From Flavobacterium keumense (GTDB taxonomy: Bacteria; Bacteroidota; Bacteroidia; Flavobacteriales; Flavobacteriaceae), in contig NZ_CP092332.1 of the NCBI RefSeq assembly GCF_029866485.1, positions 2,418,001 through 2,482,000 of the forward strand: DNA of 64,000 nt, in the 5' to 3' direction. Made by a program: the position numbers and the translations under genes. The notes beneath the pieces were generated by a model that saw nothing but the letters and a program-made list of their open reading frames with translations, did not search any database and was not told where the DNA came from. Positions 1 to 8,458 of this stretch are shown here, piece after piece. How positions within the stretch are numbered: position 1 is the first letter of the stretch; each line of letters begins with the position of its first letter.

Positions 1-46
1 CCTCTGCCAAGGTTAATGTATTTTGACTTTTTTCAAATTCCTCCAT
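1..46 (-). CDS. Start of a minus-strand gene running off the left edge
   Basis: An ATG at 46 opens a minus-strand frame of 15 full codons (MEEFEKSQNTLTLAE) to the window edge. A purine-rich AGAGGAGT lies immediately upstream. The fragment is too short to assign to a family. Being the leftmost gene and pointing outward it could be an element backbone gene, but that is a guess. Confidence 0.35.
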   Translation of the reverse strand, partial: MEEFEKSQNTLTLAE

Positions 47-89
47 ACTCCTCTTATCCTATTGTTAAACTTCTTGAAATGAGAAACTA

Positions 90-172
90 TTTTATAGTAA
101 AATCAAAATGTCATAGCTAATGTAAACTGGTTTAAATTAACAGTCAAGCTCTATCTTGATTTTACTATAAAA
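90..172. repeat. Perfect 17-bp inverted repeat spanning 83 nt
   Basis: The arm at 90-106 (TTTTATAGTAAAATCAA) is exactly reverse-complementary to 156-172, with 49 nt between. It lies between the start of the edge gene and the stop of the 104-aa gene. The length and perfection make chance unlikely. A regulatory structure, a protein-binding pair or a small transcript are all possible. There is no T-run typical of a terminator directly after either arm. Confidence 0.6.
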
Positions 173-200
173 AATCCATTCTGATTACTAAACTTTATTA

Positions 201-515
201 TTAGTGTGAATTCTCATTTACACATTTCCTTCTCAGAGTGAAGTTGATGTAATCAATTACTGAAAAGAAAGCCAAATCTCGTGCATAGTCCCAATCTAAT
301 GAATTAAAAACAGACAGATAATTTTCTGTAAAAAATTCATCATTGACTCTTAAATCTCCAGAAGTATACTCTACTATCTCTTGAATTGGGAGGTCAAGAA
401 AAACAGATGGTGAGTTAATTGTACAGTCAGAATGAAGCGTTGGGAAATGATTCCCTCTTGAAATTAATTCTTTGATTAATTCTTGGTCTGAAAATTTACT
501 TAATTTTTTTGCCAT
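201..515 (-). CDS. Hypothetical protein, 104 aa
   Basis: I do not recognise a family. The protein starts MAKKLSKFSDQELIKELIS and shows no membrane segment or signal peptide. The N-terminal third looks like a short amphipathic helix (DQELIKELI), and the C-terminal part contains an aromatic stretch (LDWDYARDLAFFSVIDYINF). It belongs to the minus-strand run at the left of the element and is separated from the next gene by about 200 nt that contains small inverted repeats. Codon use looks coding and the ATG at 515 is unambiguous. Confidence 0.6.
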   Translation of the reverse strand: MAKKLSKFSDQELIKELISRGNHFPTLHSDCTINSPSVFLDLPIQEIVEYTSGDLRVNDEFFTENYLSVFNSLDWDYARDLAFFSVIDYINFTLRRKCVNENSH

Positions 516-722
516 AATATTGGTGTGGGTTCACCTTAATACCACCCACGAGGTTTAAGTTAAAAAATGAAATAAAGAATCCCTGACCCATCAAATTAAT
601 GATGCGTAAATTCAATTCACGAAATGAAAGGGGGTATTAAATTATTCTTGGATTAAGAATAACTATGGGAGCCATTATTAGTCAACCTACCACTGGGTTT
701 CTAATGAATGTCAATCGAAATT

Positions 723-1076
723 CTAGGTTGGACGAGTAAACGGATACTGACAAAGTTCGTCCGGGTCTCTACATACTTCTGGTGGTAATGACTCATTGTT
801 ATCTAAGATTATAAACTCTTCCATCGAATAAACTTCTTCTGAACACTGGTCATAGAAATCAAACCACTCAACCGTGTCTGTATCCATCTCATAGATTTCT
901 TCATCGATTTGTTTCATCAAAGTGTGAATCATATCCCACTCGTGGTATATCACTTGATTATTCTCTGTATCGATTCCCATTACAGAATTATCAAATTTGG
1001 TTTCCAAAAAATTCAAATTCGGAAACATTTCTCTAAGGTCTTGGACACTTTTGTCCAAAAAATAATTGGTTTTCAT
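723..1076 (-). CDS. Strongly acidic hypothetical protein, 117 aa
   Basis: The protein has no family I recognise. By count it has 28 Asp/Glu against 7 Lys/Arg, a net charge near -21, with the acidic residues spread along most of the chain. It follows the ParB/methyltransferase-like gene on the same strand after 32 nt and is probably co-transcribed with it. Small, highly acidic proteins in mobile elements are sometimes DNA mimics that block restriction enzymes. Nothing here beyond charge, size and context supports that role. Confidence 0.65.
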   Translation of the reverse strand: MKTNYFLDKSVQDLREMFPNLNFLETKFDNSVMGIDTENNQVIYHEWDMIHTLMKQIDEEIYEMDTDTVEWFDFYDQCSEEVYSMEEFIILDNNESLPPEVCRDPDELCQYPFTRPT

Positions 1077-1108
1077 TGTGAAATTATTTAATTGTTTGTT
1101 ATAATTTT

Positions 1109-2908
1109 CTAAGCTACTTCTCTAGACTCTTGAAGTTGGTATAGTTGTTCCATTATGCTGTACTCCTTAACCACTTTTTCTGTCTCAATTACCTTTTTAA
1201 TGGTTTGGTTATAGTAGTTTTCCTCAATTTCGATTCCTGCGTATTGGCGCCCTAGTAATAGGGAACTAATCATCGAATTTCCAACCCCATTCCAGATATC
1301 CAAAACAGAATCCCCAGGTGCAGAACCTTCCAAAATAAGGGTTGAAGTCAAATATATCGGTGAGGTAGAACTGTGCTTTACCTTTTCTGCCACTCTGAAA
1401 TAATCTCCCGGATTCCCTACATTCCCTCGAATAATCTCTTCACAATAGTTCTCATCCAAGGTGTTGAGCACCTTTTTGATGTTAGACTGAAAATATTTCC
1501 CTCCTCTATTTGACTCAGGATTATTGGAATGGTTGGTACACCCTTGGGTAAGTTTAAAAACTGTTTCTGCTTCTTCCCTCATCAACATATAAGGGTTGGT
1601 ATATAGATCCTCTGGGTTGGCTGAGAATCTATAAATAAACTCATACCCTTCAACCGCATCCTTATAGGAATATTGTCTTCTCAGTGGGTTGGTTTTCACC
1701 CACAACTTTCTACCAACTAGATACATCCCTAATTTTTTCATCTCAAGTACCAAATGTTCTGTAAAGCAGGAATAACCCGAATATTCATCCGACTTGTAAT
1801 CATATACAATAAGATAAATCGAACCATCCTTAGTCAAATAAGGTAAGTACCTATGATAAATCTTTGCCGTATACTGGGCAAACTCTTGAGCTGACATTTT
1901 GGATAACTCATCGTGGTTGTCTTGGTCGGGTCGTGGTTTTCTCTTGGTTCCATAACCATACTCACAAGAACCAACCATCATTCTAAACATCTTTTGAACT
2001 AACAGTCGTAAGTCAACCGTTGCTGAATCTCCATTGATAATGATCGAATTCTCAGAAATGTACTCCCTGTTGAGTAGCTTTACTGGTGATTTTCCATCCT
2101 CATACAATCGAATCACCCCTTTGGTTTTATCGAGTTGTTTGATTGTGTTGGAAATTTCCTCAACACTCGATTCGTTTTTAAGAAATGGTAATGCAATCTC
2201 AAATTCAGAGTTGTTAGTCAAGTCCATTTGATTCCCTATGTCAATTACCCTATCAAAATCACATCCGTTATCAATCAGTTTATTAACTACTTCAGGAACT
2301 ATTGACTGTGTGGTTTCATTCTTTAAAACAGAACAGAACTTCAATCCTTGGTGAAGCGAGAGTTCGTCCCCAAATACTTTAGTTATAACCCAATCGTACT
2401 GTGTTCCTCCTAGTTCTGACTCCAACCGAATTAATTTCTTAACTCGTTCCTCTGGGTGAGCTGTTTCCCCTGAAATCAACTCCAAACGGTTGTAATTTTT
2501 AATCCCTTTCTTGGGAGGATAATTCAAACAGTGATGGATAAACTCATTTCGTAACTCTCGACCTGTTTTGACTCTTTGTTTATTAAGGTCAACGATCAAA
2601 TTCCTAATCTGATTCTCATCCTCCATCTCAATGTAAATTACCTCAATCTCTTTGGCTCCATTGCGAATCATTTCATCTAATCTTCCCGCTCCTCCAACAA
2701 GTCGATAACAACCTCCTTGGTTCTCAGCTGATACCACAACAGGTGCGTGAATTGGTTCACCGTTAGTTCGTTTAATTGATTCCTTAAAATACCCTTCTTG
2801 AATTGGGTCATACATTTCCCTGTGATAAGGATGTTCTTCCAGATCATCTACCGAGATAATCATTGGCTTTTTTGTCAGGTTTCCGACAAGTTTTTTAATT
2901 TCTTCCAT
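1109..2908 (-). CDS. ParB-like nuclease-fold domain fused to a degenerate DNA methyltransferase domain, 599 aa
   Basis: Residues about 15-130 resemble the ParB/Srx N-terminal fold, with the box LVGGAGRLDEM and then DLNKQRVKTGRE. The C-terminal half has the layout of a beta-class amino-methyltransferase: a catalytic-motif region first, then LTKDGSIYLIV, then PGDSVLDIWNGVGNS and LLLGRQYAGIEIEENYY. Active relatives normally have (S/D/N)PPY and DPFxGSGT. Here the catalytic site reads SCEY and the SAM loop reads DIWNGVGN, so Pro-Pro is lost while the glycines remain. The fold assignment is fairly sure. Whether it methylates DNA is doubtful. ParB-methyltransferase fusions are common in phages and conjugative elements. 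Confidence 0.8.
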   Translation of the reverse strand: MEEIKKLVGNLTKKPMIISVDDLEEHPYHREMYDPIQEGYFKESIKRTNGEPIHAPVVVSAENQGGCYRLVGGAGRLDEMIRNGAKEIEVIYIEMEDENQIRNLIVDLNKQRVKTGRELRNEFIHHCLNYPPKKGIKNYNRLELISGETAHPEERVKKLIRLESELGGTQYDWVITKVFGDELSLHQGLKFCSVLKNETTQSIVPEVVNKLIDNGCDFDRVIDIGNQMDLTNNSEFEIALPFLKNESSVEEISNTIKQLDKTKGVIRLYEDGKSPVKLLNREYISENSIIINGDSATVDLRLLVQKMFRMMVGSCEYGYGTKRKPRPDQDNHDELSKMSAQEFAQYTAKIYHRYLPYLTKDGSIYLIVYDYKSDEYSGYSCFTEHLVLEMKKLGMYLVGRKLWVKTNPLRRQYSYKDAVEGYEFIYRFSANPEDLYTNPYMLMREEAETVFKLTQGCTNHSNNPESNRGGKYFQSNIKKVLNTLDENYCEEIIRGNVGNPGDYFRVAEKVKHSSTSPIYLTSTLILEGSAPGDSVLDIWNGVGNSMISSLLLGRQYAGIEIEENYYNQTIKKVIETEKVVKEYSIMEQLYQLQESREVA

Positions 2909-2988
2909 TGTATATAAATTTTAAAATTAATACTCATTTTATTTTTTGTTTCATTGTTACAGATTTTTTGATATTTTTTAAATTTTTA

Positions 2989-3015
2989 AAAAATGGGGTA
3001 CTATACCCCCATTTT
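2989..3015 (-). terminator. Hairpin terminator after the 183-aa gene
   Basis: GGGGTA-CTA-TACCCC is flanked by AAAAT on the left and ATTTT on the right. Read on the minus strand the stem is followed by six T. It sits about 20 nt downstream of the stop at 3036. Confidence 0.7.
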
Positions 3016-3035
3016 ATTTTTAATACGAGATAAAC

Positions 3036-3587
3036 TTAAAGTCTCATCTCCTTAATCATTGCGTCTCTCAACTCTTCATACGCATTAGACATAAATTTTT
3101 TATCATTCCTTAATTTATCCAAATCATTTCCTAATTCTTGAATTCCTCCCATATAAACAGTCAATTCTGAACGAACATAACCTGGCCTATAAAATGGTGC
3201 CCTTGCAATAACATACTCAACCTTCTCACCGCTCTTAATTACTCTTTTAGTAATCCCTAACTTAACATCAATGTTTAGAAAACATCTTGATTGAATCATT
3301 TCTGTTTCCAAAGCTACCAGTTTATCTAATATCTGCCTAAACTCCTGACTTCTTATAATTCTACCGTATTCCTGTTTAATGTCTACGAACCTATTGTTTA
3401 CTTTATTTCTAATTGAAGAATTTATATGATTGGCTTCAACGGAACTCCCCGTTGATCTGATTATTTTTTGACCATCGGTGGTAATTTTCAAAATATCATC
3501 TAATTCCATAAACATATCAAAAGAACTCTTTTTCCCGAACTCCTCTACTAATTCTGTAAAAACTCCTTTTGAAATATTATTTTTCAT
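3036..3587 (-). CDS. Hypothetical protein, 183 aa
   Basis: I do not recognise this protein. It is soluble, charged and helical in the N-terminal two thirds (EEFGKKSSFDMFMELDDILKI, cut here to its most regular part), with no signal peptide, Cys pairs or evident catalytic motif. It is the first gene of the minus-strand run that leads to the ParB/methyltransferase-like gene, but a terminator hairpin separates the two. Its start at 3587 faces the replication gene across a 232-nt divergent region that holds palindrome copy 1, so the two genes may share control. Confidence 0.6.
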   Translation of the reverse strand: MKNNISKGVFTELVEEFGKKSSFDMFMELDDILKITTDGQKIIRSTGSSVEANHINSSIRNKVNNRFVDIKQEYGRIIRSQEFRQILDKLVALETEMIQSRCFLNIDVKLGITKRVIKSGEKVEYVIARAPFYRPGYVRSELTVYMGGIQELGNDLDKLRNDKKFMSNAYEELRDAMIKEMRL

Positions 3588-3724
3588 AATTGTTCTGTTT
3601 TGTGGGACAAAGGTAAGAATAAAAATATCATTGTTACAAATATTTTGATATTTTTTTATAAATTATTTTTTATTTTTATTTAAATTAATGATTTTTAGTG
3701 GTTTAAATTTTATTGTTGATTTCA

Positions 3725-3750
3725 AGAAACGGGTCAATTGACACCTTTCT
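3725..3750 (+). repeat. Element palindrome, copy 1
   Basis: Differs from the consensus (AGAAA + GGTGTCAATTGACACC + TTTCT) at two positions in the left arm. The half TCAATTGACACCTTTCT is intact and points toward the replication gene, whose ATG lies 70 nt away. It lies in the divergent region between 3587 and 3820. Confidence 0.8.
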
Positions 3751-3819
3751 CAAAAAAAATAGTGTTTTTTATTAGGGTCGATTTCTCTTTCTCACTTATT
3801 TTCTTTATTATTTACTATT

Positions 3820-6267
3820 ATGAGTACAACAACAAAATACACACTAACCATTGACCCGAAAACACAACGATCAAAACCTTCAAACAAAGAATTTGGGGGA
3901 ATCACTAATCGAATGAACTTGGTAACGGGACTTACCATAAACGAACTCTCAACCTTTGTAGCAAAACCCTACACCTACTCTTGGACGGGAAGTCTGTTTA
4001 ATGGAAGGGTCAAAAATGAAAATTGGGTCAGTCAGTCCATATTCGCTTTGGATTTTGATAATGGGGACATCAGCATTGAAAAGGTATATGAAATTTTCAA
4101 TACCTATAATATAGTACCACAACTATGGTATACTACCTTATCGGATTCTGAGTCCCTTAGAAAGTTTCGGGTGGTGCTGTTCTTGGATAGTCCTGTTTCA
4201 GATCTAAGAATCCATAAGTTAATTACTGGGGGACTGTTATCTGTTTTTCCTCAAGCGGATAAAAAGTGTAAAAATCCCGCAAGGTTCTTCCTCGGGGGTA
4301 AAGAATCATTTATTACGAACACAGAACCAATTTCAACCCAAAGGTTGTTCCATCTACTGAGTATTGAACTCATCACCAAGGACGGCGGTAAGACTAGAAA
4401 AATACCCGAGATCAACTTTAACTACTATGAATCCAATTTTGGTGAAAAACGTACTTTTCTATATAATAACTATAGAAATAGCCGTTTTCAACCAATTTCT
4501 AGTACAACTACTACAACCCCTACAACTACAAAAGGGGGCGAAATAACTACCATCGATTTTAATGTGGCACGATCAAAAGTAAAGATATTGGATCAATTCC
4601 TAAATGGTCAATGGTTGTACCACGATGAACTCTTTGGATTGGCTACCAACCTACATTATATTAAAGGAGGAAAAAAATTAATGAAAGATACTATGAAGTA
4701 CTACAATAATAATGGAACAACTCAGTACACTCAAAACAATTTCAATATCATTCCTTATATTAATAAGGTAAATTATCCACCGATTCCAATTCACCAATTC
4801 TCTCCTTTCCAGCAGGATAATGACCTTTATGATTTAGTCTCCGCCACAAAAGATATTAGAGGATCGGTACAAATCATTGAACCCATCAACCGAATCGAAC
4901 TATCACAAGGGGAAGAAATTCTTCAAGAAAACTATCAAAGGGTAATCCGTGAGGGGGAAGTCGGGAAAATATATTTGTTTTCACTCCCTACGGCAATTGG
5001 TAAGACCCAGTGTCTAACATCGTCTCTTGCCACCATCGCATTACCAACCAATGACCTTAAAAATGAAGTGGGTGATCGAATGAGAATTGACTATGTGAAA
5101 ACACCTGACCCAATTGCATTTGAGAACGAATCAATTAATCTAAAATTACAGTACTATTACTCAATTGGACTTCCTCATAAATCGATGGAGATACTCAATC
5201 ATATTGTAAGTTCTCGAAACTCCAATGAATACACTTCTGAAGATATCCAGCTGGCAAGACAATACATCGAACAGCTACAGTTATCTTACTTATCCACTGG
5301 GAGTGTTCTCACTACACATAAACGAGTTCTTCACAGTCAATTTCCTTTGGATACCATAATCTTTGACGAAGACCCCTTGAGTAGTTTAATTGATATCAAA
5401 ACAATGAATGTTTCGGATTTATTCAAATTAAGTTTGACCTCTAAAGAGGTAAATGAACCTCTATCAAGAATCATTCAGTCCCTATCGGAATCCAGTCCAT
5501 TGGAGATTAAAAAGACTCCCACTTATCTAATTGAAATCGATGATTTAGTGGAAGCGGTCTCGAAAACTTCAATTCAGTCCAATGTCTTTGATTTTCTAAA
5601 CAGTTCCTTCTTCCTTAAGGATGGAAAAGATCCTGACCTTATTCATTTTGTTATTAAAAGAGACCTTCCCATTGATAAAAAAATTATCATTATGTCGGCA
5701 ACCATTCCAATTGAGATTTATAAAAGACTCTATCCCAACCGAATTGAAGTCATTGATATTGGGGATGTAAAACAGATGGGGTCTGTAATACAATTTACCA
5801 AAAGGTCGTGTTCGAGAAATTCACTAGGGAGGTATAGTTCCATTATCAGTAATAGAGTTGGTGATAAACCTGTTATCACTTTTAAAGCGTTCGCCAACCA
5901 ATTCAAAAATCCAGTAAAGGATATGTACTTCGGAAATTGTTCAGGGTATGATTCTTTAAAAGGGACTGACATTGCGGTGGTTGGAACTCCCCACAGAAAC
6001 AATATCGAATACTTTCTAACGGCTATAGTTTTAGGAATTGAGTTTAAAACCACCCAAACCACGATGAGTTTTCAGAACATTGAGTATAATGGATTTAAAT
6101 TCAAGTTCAATTGTTTTGATAATCTGGAACTACGAATGATTCAATTATCCTTAATCCAAGCCGATTTGATTCAAGCTGTGGGTAGGTCAAGAACTTTAAG
6201 AACCAATGCAACAGTAGATTTGTACTCCAACTTTCCACTACGAATTAGTGATGAATTTATCTTTTAA
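3820..6267 (+). CDS. Primase-like / superfamily 2 helicase replication protein, 815 aa
   Basis: The N-terminal ~200 residues look like an archaeo-eukaryotic-type primase domain as found in plasmid and phage replicases: LDFDNGD at 77-83 (metal-binding acidic pair) and a strand reading RKFRVVLFLDSP near 113-124. The second half has helicase motifs in the right order: Walker A PTAIGKT at 390-396, DEDP at 516-519 (a DExD-type Walker B), SAT at 626-628 and QAVGRSRTLR from 785 (motif VI). It probably initiates or drives replication of the element after excision. It is the only plus-strand gene of the left backbone. The helicase call is strong; the primase call rests on a few motifs. Confidence 0.8.
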   Translation: MSTTTKYTLTIDPKTQRSKPSNKEFGGITNRMNLVTGLTINELSTFVAKPYTYSWTGSLFNGRVKNENWVSQSIFALDFDNGDISIEKVYEIFNTYNIVPQLWYTTLSDSESLRKFRVVLFLDSPVSDLRIHKLITGGLLSVFPQADKKCKNPARFFLGGKESFITNTEPISTQRLFHLLSIELITKDGGKTRKIPEINFNYYESNFGEKRTFLYNNYRNSRFQPISSTTTTTPTTTKGGEITTIDFNVARSKVKILDQFLNGQWLYHDELFGLATNLHYIKGGKKLMKDTMKYYNNNGTTQYTQNNFNIIPYINKVNYPPIPIHQFSPFQQDNDLYDLVSATKDIRGSVQIIEPINRIELSQGEEILQENYQRVIREGEVGKIYLFSLPTAIGKTQCLTSSLATIALPTNDLKNEVGDRMRIDYVKTPDPIAFENESINLKLQYYYSIGLPHKSMEILNHIVSSRNSNEYTSEDIQLARQYIEQLQLSYLSTGSVLTTHKRVLHSQFPLDTIIFDEDPLSSLIDIKTMNVSDLFKLSLTSKEVNEPLSRIIQSLSESSPLEIKKTPTYLIEIDDLVEAVSKTSIQSNVFDFLNSSFFLKDGKDPDLIHFVIKRDLPIDKKIIIMSATIPIEIYKRLYPNRIEVIDIGDVKQMGSVIQFTKRSCSRNSLGRYSSIISNRVGDKPVITFKAFANQFKNPVKDMYFGNCSGYDSLKGTDIAVVGTPHRNNIEYFLTAIVLGIEFKTTQTTMSFQNIEYNGFKFKFNCFDNLELRMIQLSLIQADLIQAVGRSRTLRTNATVDLYSNFPLRISDEFIF

Positions 6268-6467
6268 ATTTCCGTTTGATTGTCTTAAAATAGTGGTAGC
6301 TTTTAGTAATTTTTTGTCGTATTTTCTTTGGTGGAACTTTACACTTAGTTTTATAAGTCTTTCTAACCTAATTTCCCGATACAGGTATTACAAACCCAAT
6401 AAATCATATACCACAAAAGGTAATTCTTATCTTAAAAATAGTGGTGTAGAATTGACCCATTTGTGAA

Positions 6468-6935
6468 CTAAAACCATTTTCTTTGAAAATTTTCAAAACA
6501 CTTAACTCGGTGTTTCTTGGCGAACTTTCTAGCAGAAATTTCCATTGGATGTTTATCATAACCTACTTGGGTAAGTACTTCTGAATAAAGATTGACCTGT
6601 TTTTTGTTTTGAATATCCATATAATGTTGATACTCGTGAAGTATCGTATCAATTACATCAATGACTCTTTTCTCAGGTGTGATGTAAAGAGTTATTGTTT
6701 TGGAAATCCCACAATATAATCCATCAAACTTCTTGTGCTGATAATAATGGATTTTATATTGGAGTTTGTGATTTTTCGGTGTGGGAAAATAATTTTGATG
6801 ACACCAAAGCAATACATCGTCAACCATCTTTTTTTGTGTAATACGCAAATTTTTCATTCTCACCCATCTTTGTGGCAGGGCGAGATACATTAAAAACAAT
6901 ACTAAGAAATACAATCCAAATCCAAGTTCTACCAT
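6468..6935 (-). CDS. Membrane-anchored HExxH metallopeptidase-like protein, 155 aa
   Basis: One N-terminal membrane helix (about residues 5-20, LGFGLYFLVLFLMYLAL) precedes a domain with HEYQH, the zinc-binding HExxH signature, and a downstream MEISARKFAKKH in which the Glu could be the third ligand. That pattern resembles ImmA/IrrE-type and SprT-like metallopeptidases, but I cannot decide between them. The ATG at 6935 lies 1 nt beyond the stop of the serine recombinase, so the two are translated from one transcript. A role in element regulation by cleaving a repressor is conceivable and unproven. Confidence 0.65.
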   Translation of the reverse strand: MVELGFGLYFLVLFLMYLALPQRWVRMKNLRITQKKMVDDVLLWCHQNYFPTPKNHKLQYKIHYYQHKKFDGLYCGISKTITLYITPEKRVIDVIDTILHEYQHYMDIQNKKQVNLYSEVLTQVGYDKHPMEISARKFAKKHRVKCFENFQRKWF

Positions 6936-6936
6936 A

Positions 6937-7548
6937 CTATATCAATTCCATCTTTAATGCAGTAGTTTTTACCTTCATTACGGTCTTGGAAGACATATCT
7001 AATTGTTTGGCTATCTCCCTGATTGTCCTGTCTTTTTTCAAATATTCCAACACCTTTTGATTTTTGGGTTTACTGATGAATTGTAAATCTGTTTCTCCGC
7101 CACCTGTTGGTCTTCCCAAAACACCACCATTTTGAACGTAAACCATTCGTCCGACTGAGGTTCTCTCGAGAATGTTACTCAATTCCAGTTCATATAAACT
7201 ACTCATCACCGAAGAAATCATTTTCCAAATGGGATTCTTCTTTCCCATTGGTCGAGATTCAAGGCCGATATTCTTAACACGGACATTGATTTCCATTTTC
7301 TCAAACCATTCCAAGGTTTTGATAACGTCCCCAGTATTCCTCCCAAGTCGCGAGAGCTCTTCCACCACAATTTCAGAAACGAGTCCCGATTGAATTAATT
7401 GAATTAGTTCTTTTGTTTTGGGTCGATCCATAAAACTCACAGAACCTGATATTTTATCCAATAATACCAAATCGTATTTTTCAGTATCTGCCTCAAATCG
7501 GTTTCCTGTTTGTAATAATGTAGAAACCCTATTGTATTTTACCTTCAT
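6937..7548 (-). CDS. Serine recombinase (resolvase/invertase family), 203 aa
   Basis: The catalytic domain begins YNRVST with the nucleophile Ser at residue 9. It continues with VEELSRLGRN, which supplies the conserved Arg residues of the resolvase active site, and a long helix leads to the C-terminal helix-turn-helix (TIREIAKQLDMSSKTVMKVK). The length fits small resolvases and invertases, not large serine integrases. It could resolve element multimers or invert a segment. It is less likely to integrate the element, because tRNA-gene insertion is usually done by tyrosine recombinases. Confidence 0.9.
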   Translation of the reverse strand: MKVKYNRVSTLLQTGNRFEADTEKYDLVLLDKISGSVSFMDRPKTKELIQLIQSGLVSEIVVEELSRLGRNTGDVIKTLEWFEKMEINVRVKNIGLESRPMGKKNPIWKMISSVMSSLYELELSNILERTSVGRMVYVQNGGVLGRPTGGGETDLQFISKPKNQKVLEYLKKDRTIREIAKQLDMSSKTVMKVKTTALKMELI

Positions 7549-7647
7549 TTTGCTTTCTTATTAATCGCACAATAAAGTTACAGCAAAAATGCCGTAATGC
7601 CTAATGTTTATGCGGGTTTAGATAGAAAATTTATGTCTTCCTTTTTA

Positions 7648-7901
7648 TTATGATTTAAGGAAACACAAGAATTTTATTAGGATGGTGAGCCAAACTTTAT
7701 TTTTACTTCCTGGATCTTCACCTTCATCATAAAGCCAAACACATTTAAGATCCTCACCAGTAAGTCAGATGGGTATCTGATTTAAGATTTGTGCCAAAGA
7801 ACATTTGTCCCATCTCTCAGAGTCTGAAGAGAATCAAACCTCAAATAGGGCCAAACACAATTCACTGTGTAAGCGCCAGATCTCTTCACCGGGATGGGAA
7901 T
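7648..7901 (-). pseudogene. Decayed coding remnants, probably two related copies
   Basis: No intact gene lies between 7549 and 8149. On the minus strand two short open stretches look like coding remnants: 7782-7901 contains SGAYTVNCVWPYLRFD, and 7648-7764 contains GEDLKCVWLYDEGEDP. Both share the pattern (N/K)CVWxY, and the DNA behind it (GCCAAACAC on the plus strand) is repeated. I infer tandem decayed copies of one small-protein family. The Gly/Cys-Val-Trp pattern recalls YodC-like DUF2158 proteins, but this is weak. A C-rich tract follows at about 7913-7936. The rest of the gap shows nothing else I can support. Confidence 0.3.
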
Positions 7902-8099
7902 TCACGGGTACTCCCCCCCTCCCTCACATCCCCCCTTGTATAAGTGGATTTTAGTAGTTCTGAGAGTAGGTACGGTTTCACGAGTGAAATTTTTCCAGAA
8001 AAAACCTCAAAAATTAGATTTTTTACTAAAATCACGTTTTAAAAATTTTTTGGCATTTTCCAAATTATTTGTAGATCGATAAGTGTCAAAATAAAAAAA

Positions 8100-8117
8100 C
8101 CTCTCAAAGTTGAGAGG
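8100..8117 (-). terminator. Hairpin terminator of the 45-aa gene
   Basis: CCTCTCAA-AG-TTGAGAGG is a perfect 8-bp stem. On the minus strand it is followed by seven T. It lies about 30 nt after the stop at 8150, which supports the small gene being real. Confidence 0.75.
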
Positions 8118-8149
8118 TCGTTAAAAAATGATTTGGTAAGGTTTGAACT

Positions 8150-8287
8150 TTAAATCGATGCGGTCAACTTAAAAGTTTTTAGTTTTTGAGTTTCTTCCAA
8201 AACGGATTCTTTTGTAATAGTATCCAAAAGTCTTTTTACTTGTGATTCGTTCAGAATAATTTTCATCCTTTTTTGTGTTGTTTTCAT
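8150..8287 (-). CDS. Small basic protein, 45 aa
   Basis: A short frame from ATG 8287 to TAA 8150 encodes a Lys-rich peptide containing MKIILNESQVKRLL and a Thr/Lys-rich tail. It sits between a palindrome copy (38 nt upstream of the ATG) and a terminator hairpin, which is why I accept it as a gene. A second in-frame ATG lies at codon 8. Short proteins opening with a Lys-Ile-Ile-Leu-x-Glu-x-Gln segment recur in Bacteroidota phage-like regions, but I know of no function. Confidence 0.5.
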   Translation of the reverse strand: MKTTQKRMKIILNESQVKRLLDTITKESVLEETQKLKTFKLTASI

Positions 8288-8324
8288 AGTACTACTTGTT
8301 TACTAATAAATAGTCTGTTATAAT

Positions 8325-8350
8325 AGAAAGGTGTCAATTGACACCTAAAA
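8325..8350 (-). repeat. Element palindrome, copy 2
   Basis: The 18-bp core AGGTGTCAATTGACACCT (8329-8346) is a perfect palindrome. The AGAAA flank is present on the left, and the usual TTTCT on the right is replaced by AAAA. Read on the minus strand, the TTTCT flank points toward the 45-aa gene 38 nt away. Confidence 0.85.
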
Positions 8351-8458
8351 TGAGTCTTAAAATATATATTTCTGAACTTCTTTACTTATTCCTACATCCA
8401 ACAATTAATTAAGTTCAAAACCTGTAATAATGTAAAACCTAGTTACCGAGAGTAAGTT

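Noticed and set aside
6248..6466. 72-codon plus-strand frame overlapping the end of the replication gene
   Set aside because: It overlaps the replication gene by 20 nt, has no recognisable domain and loses coding character in its second half. It looks like a chance open frame.
7894..8082. 62-codon plus-strand frame with a proline-rich start
   Set aside because: It reads through the C-rich tract and an A-rich tail and shows no protein-like pattern.
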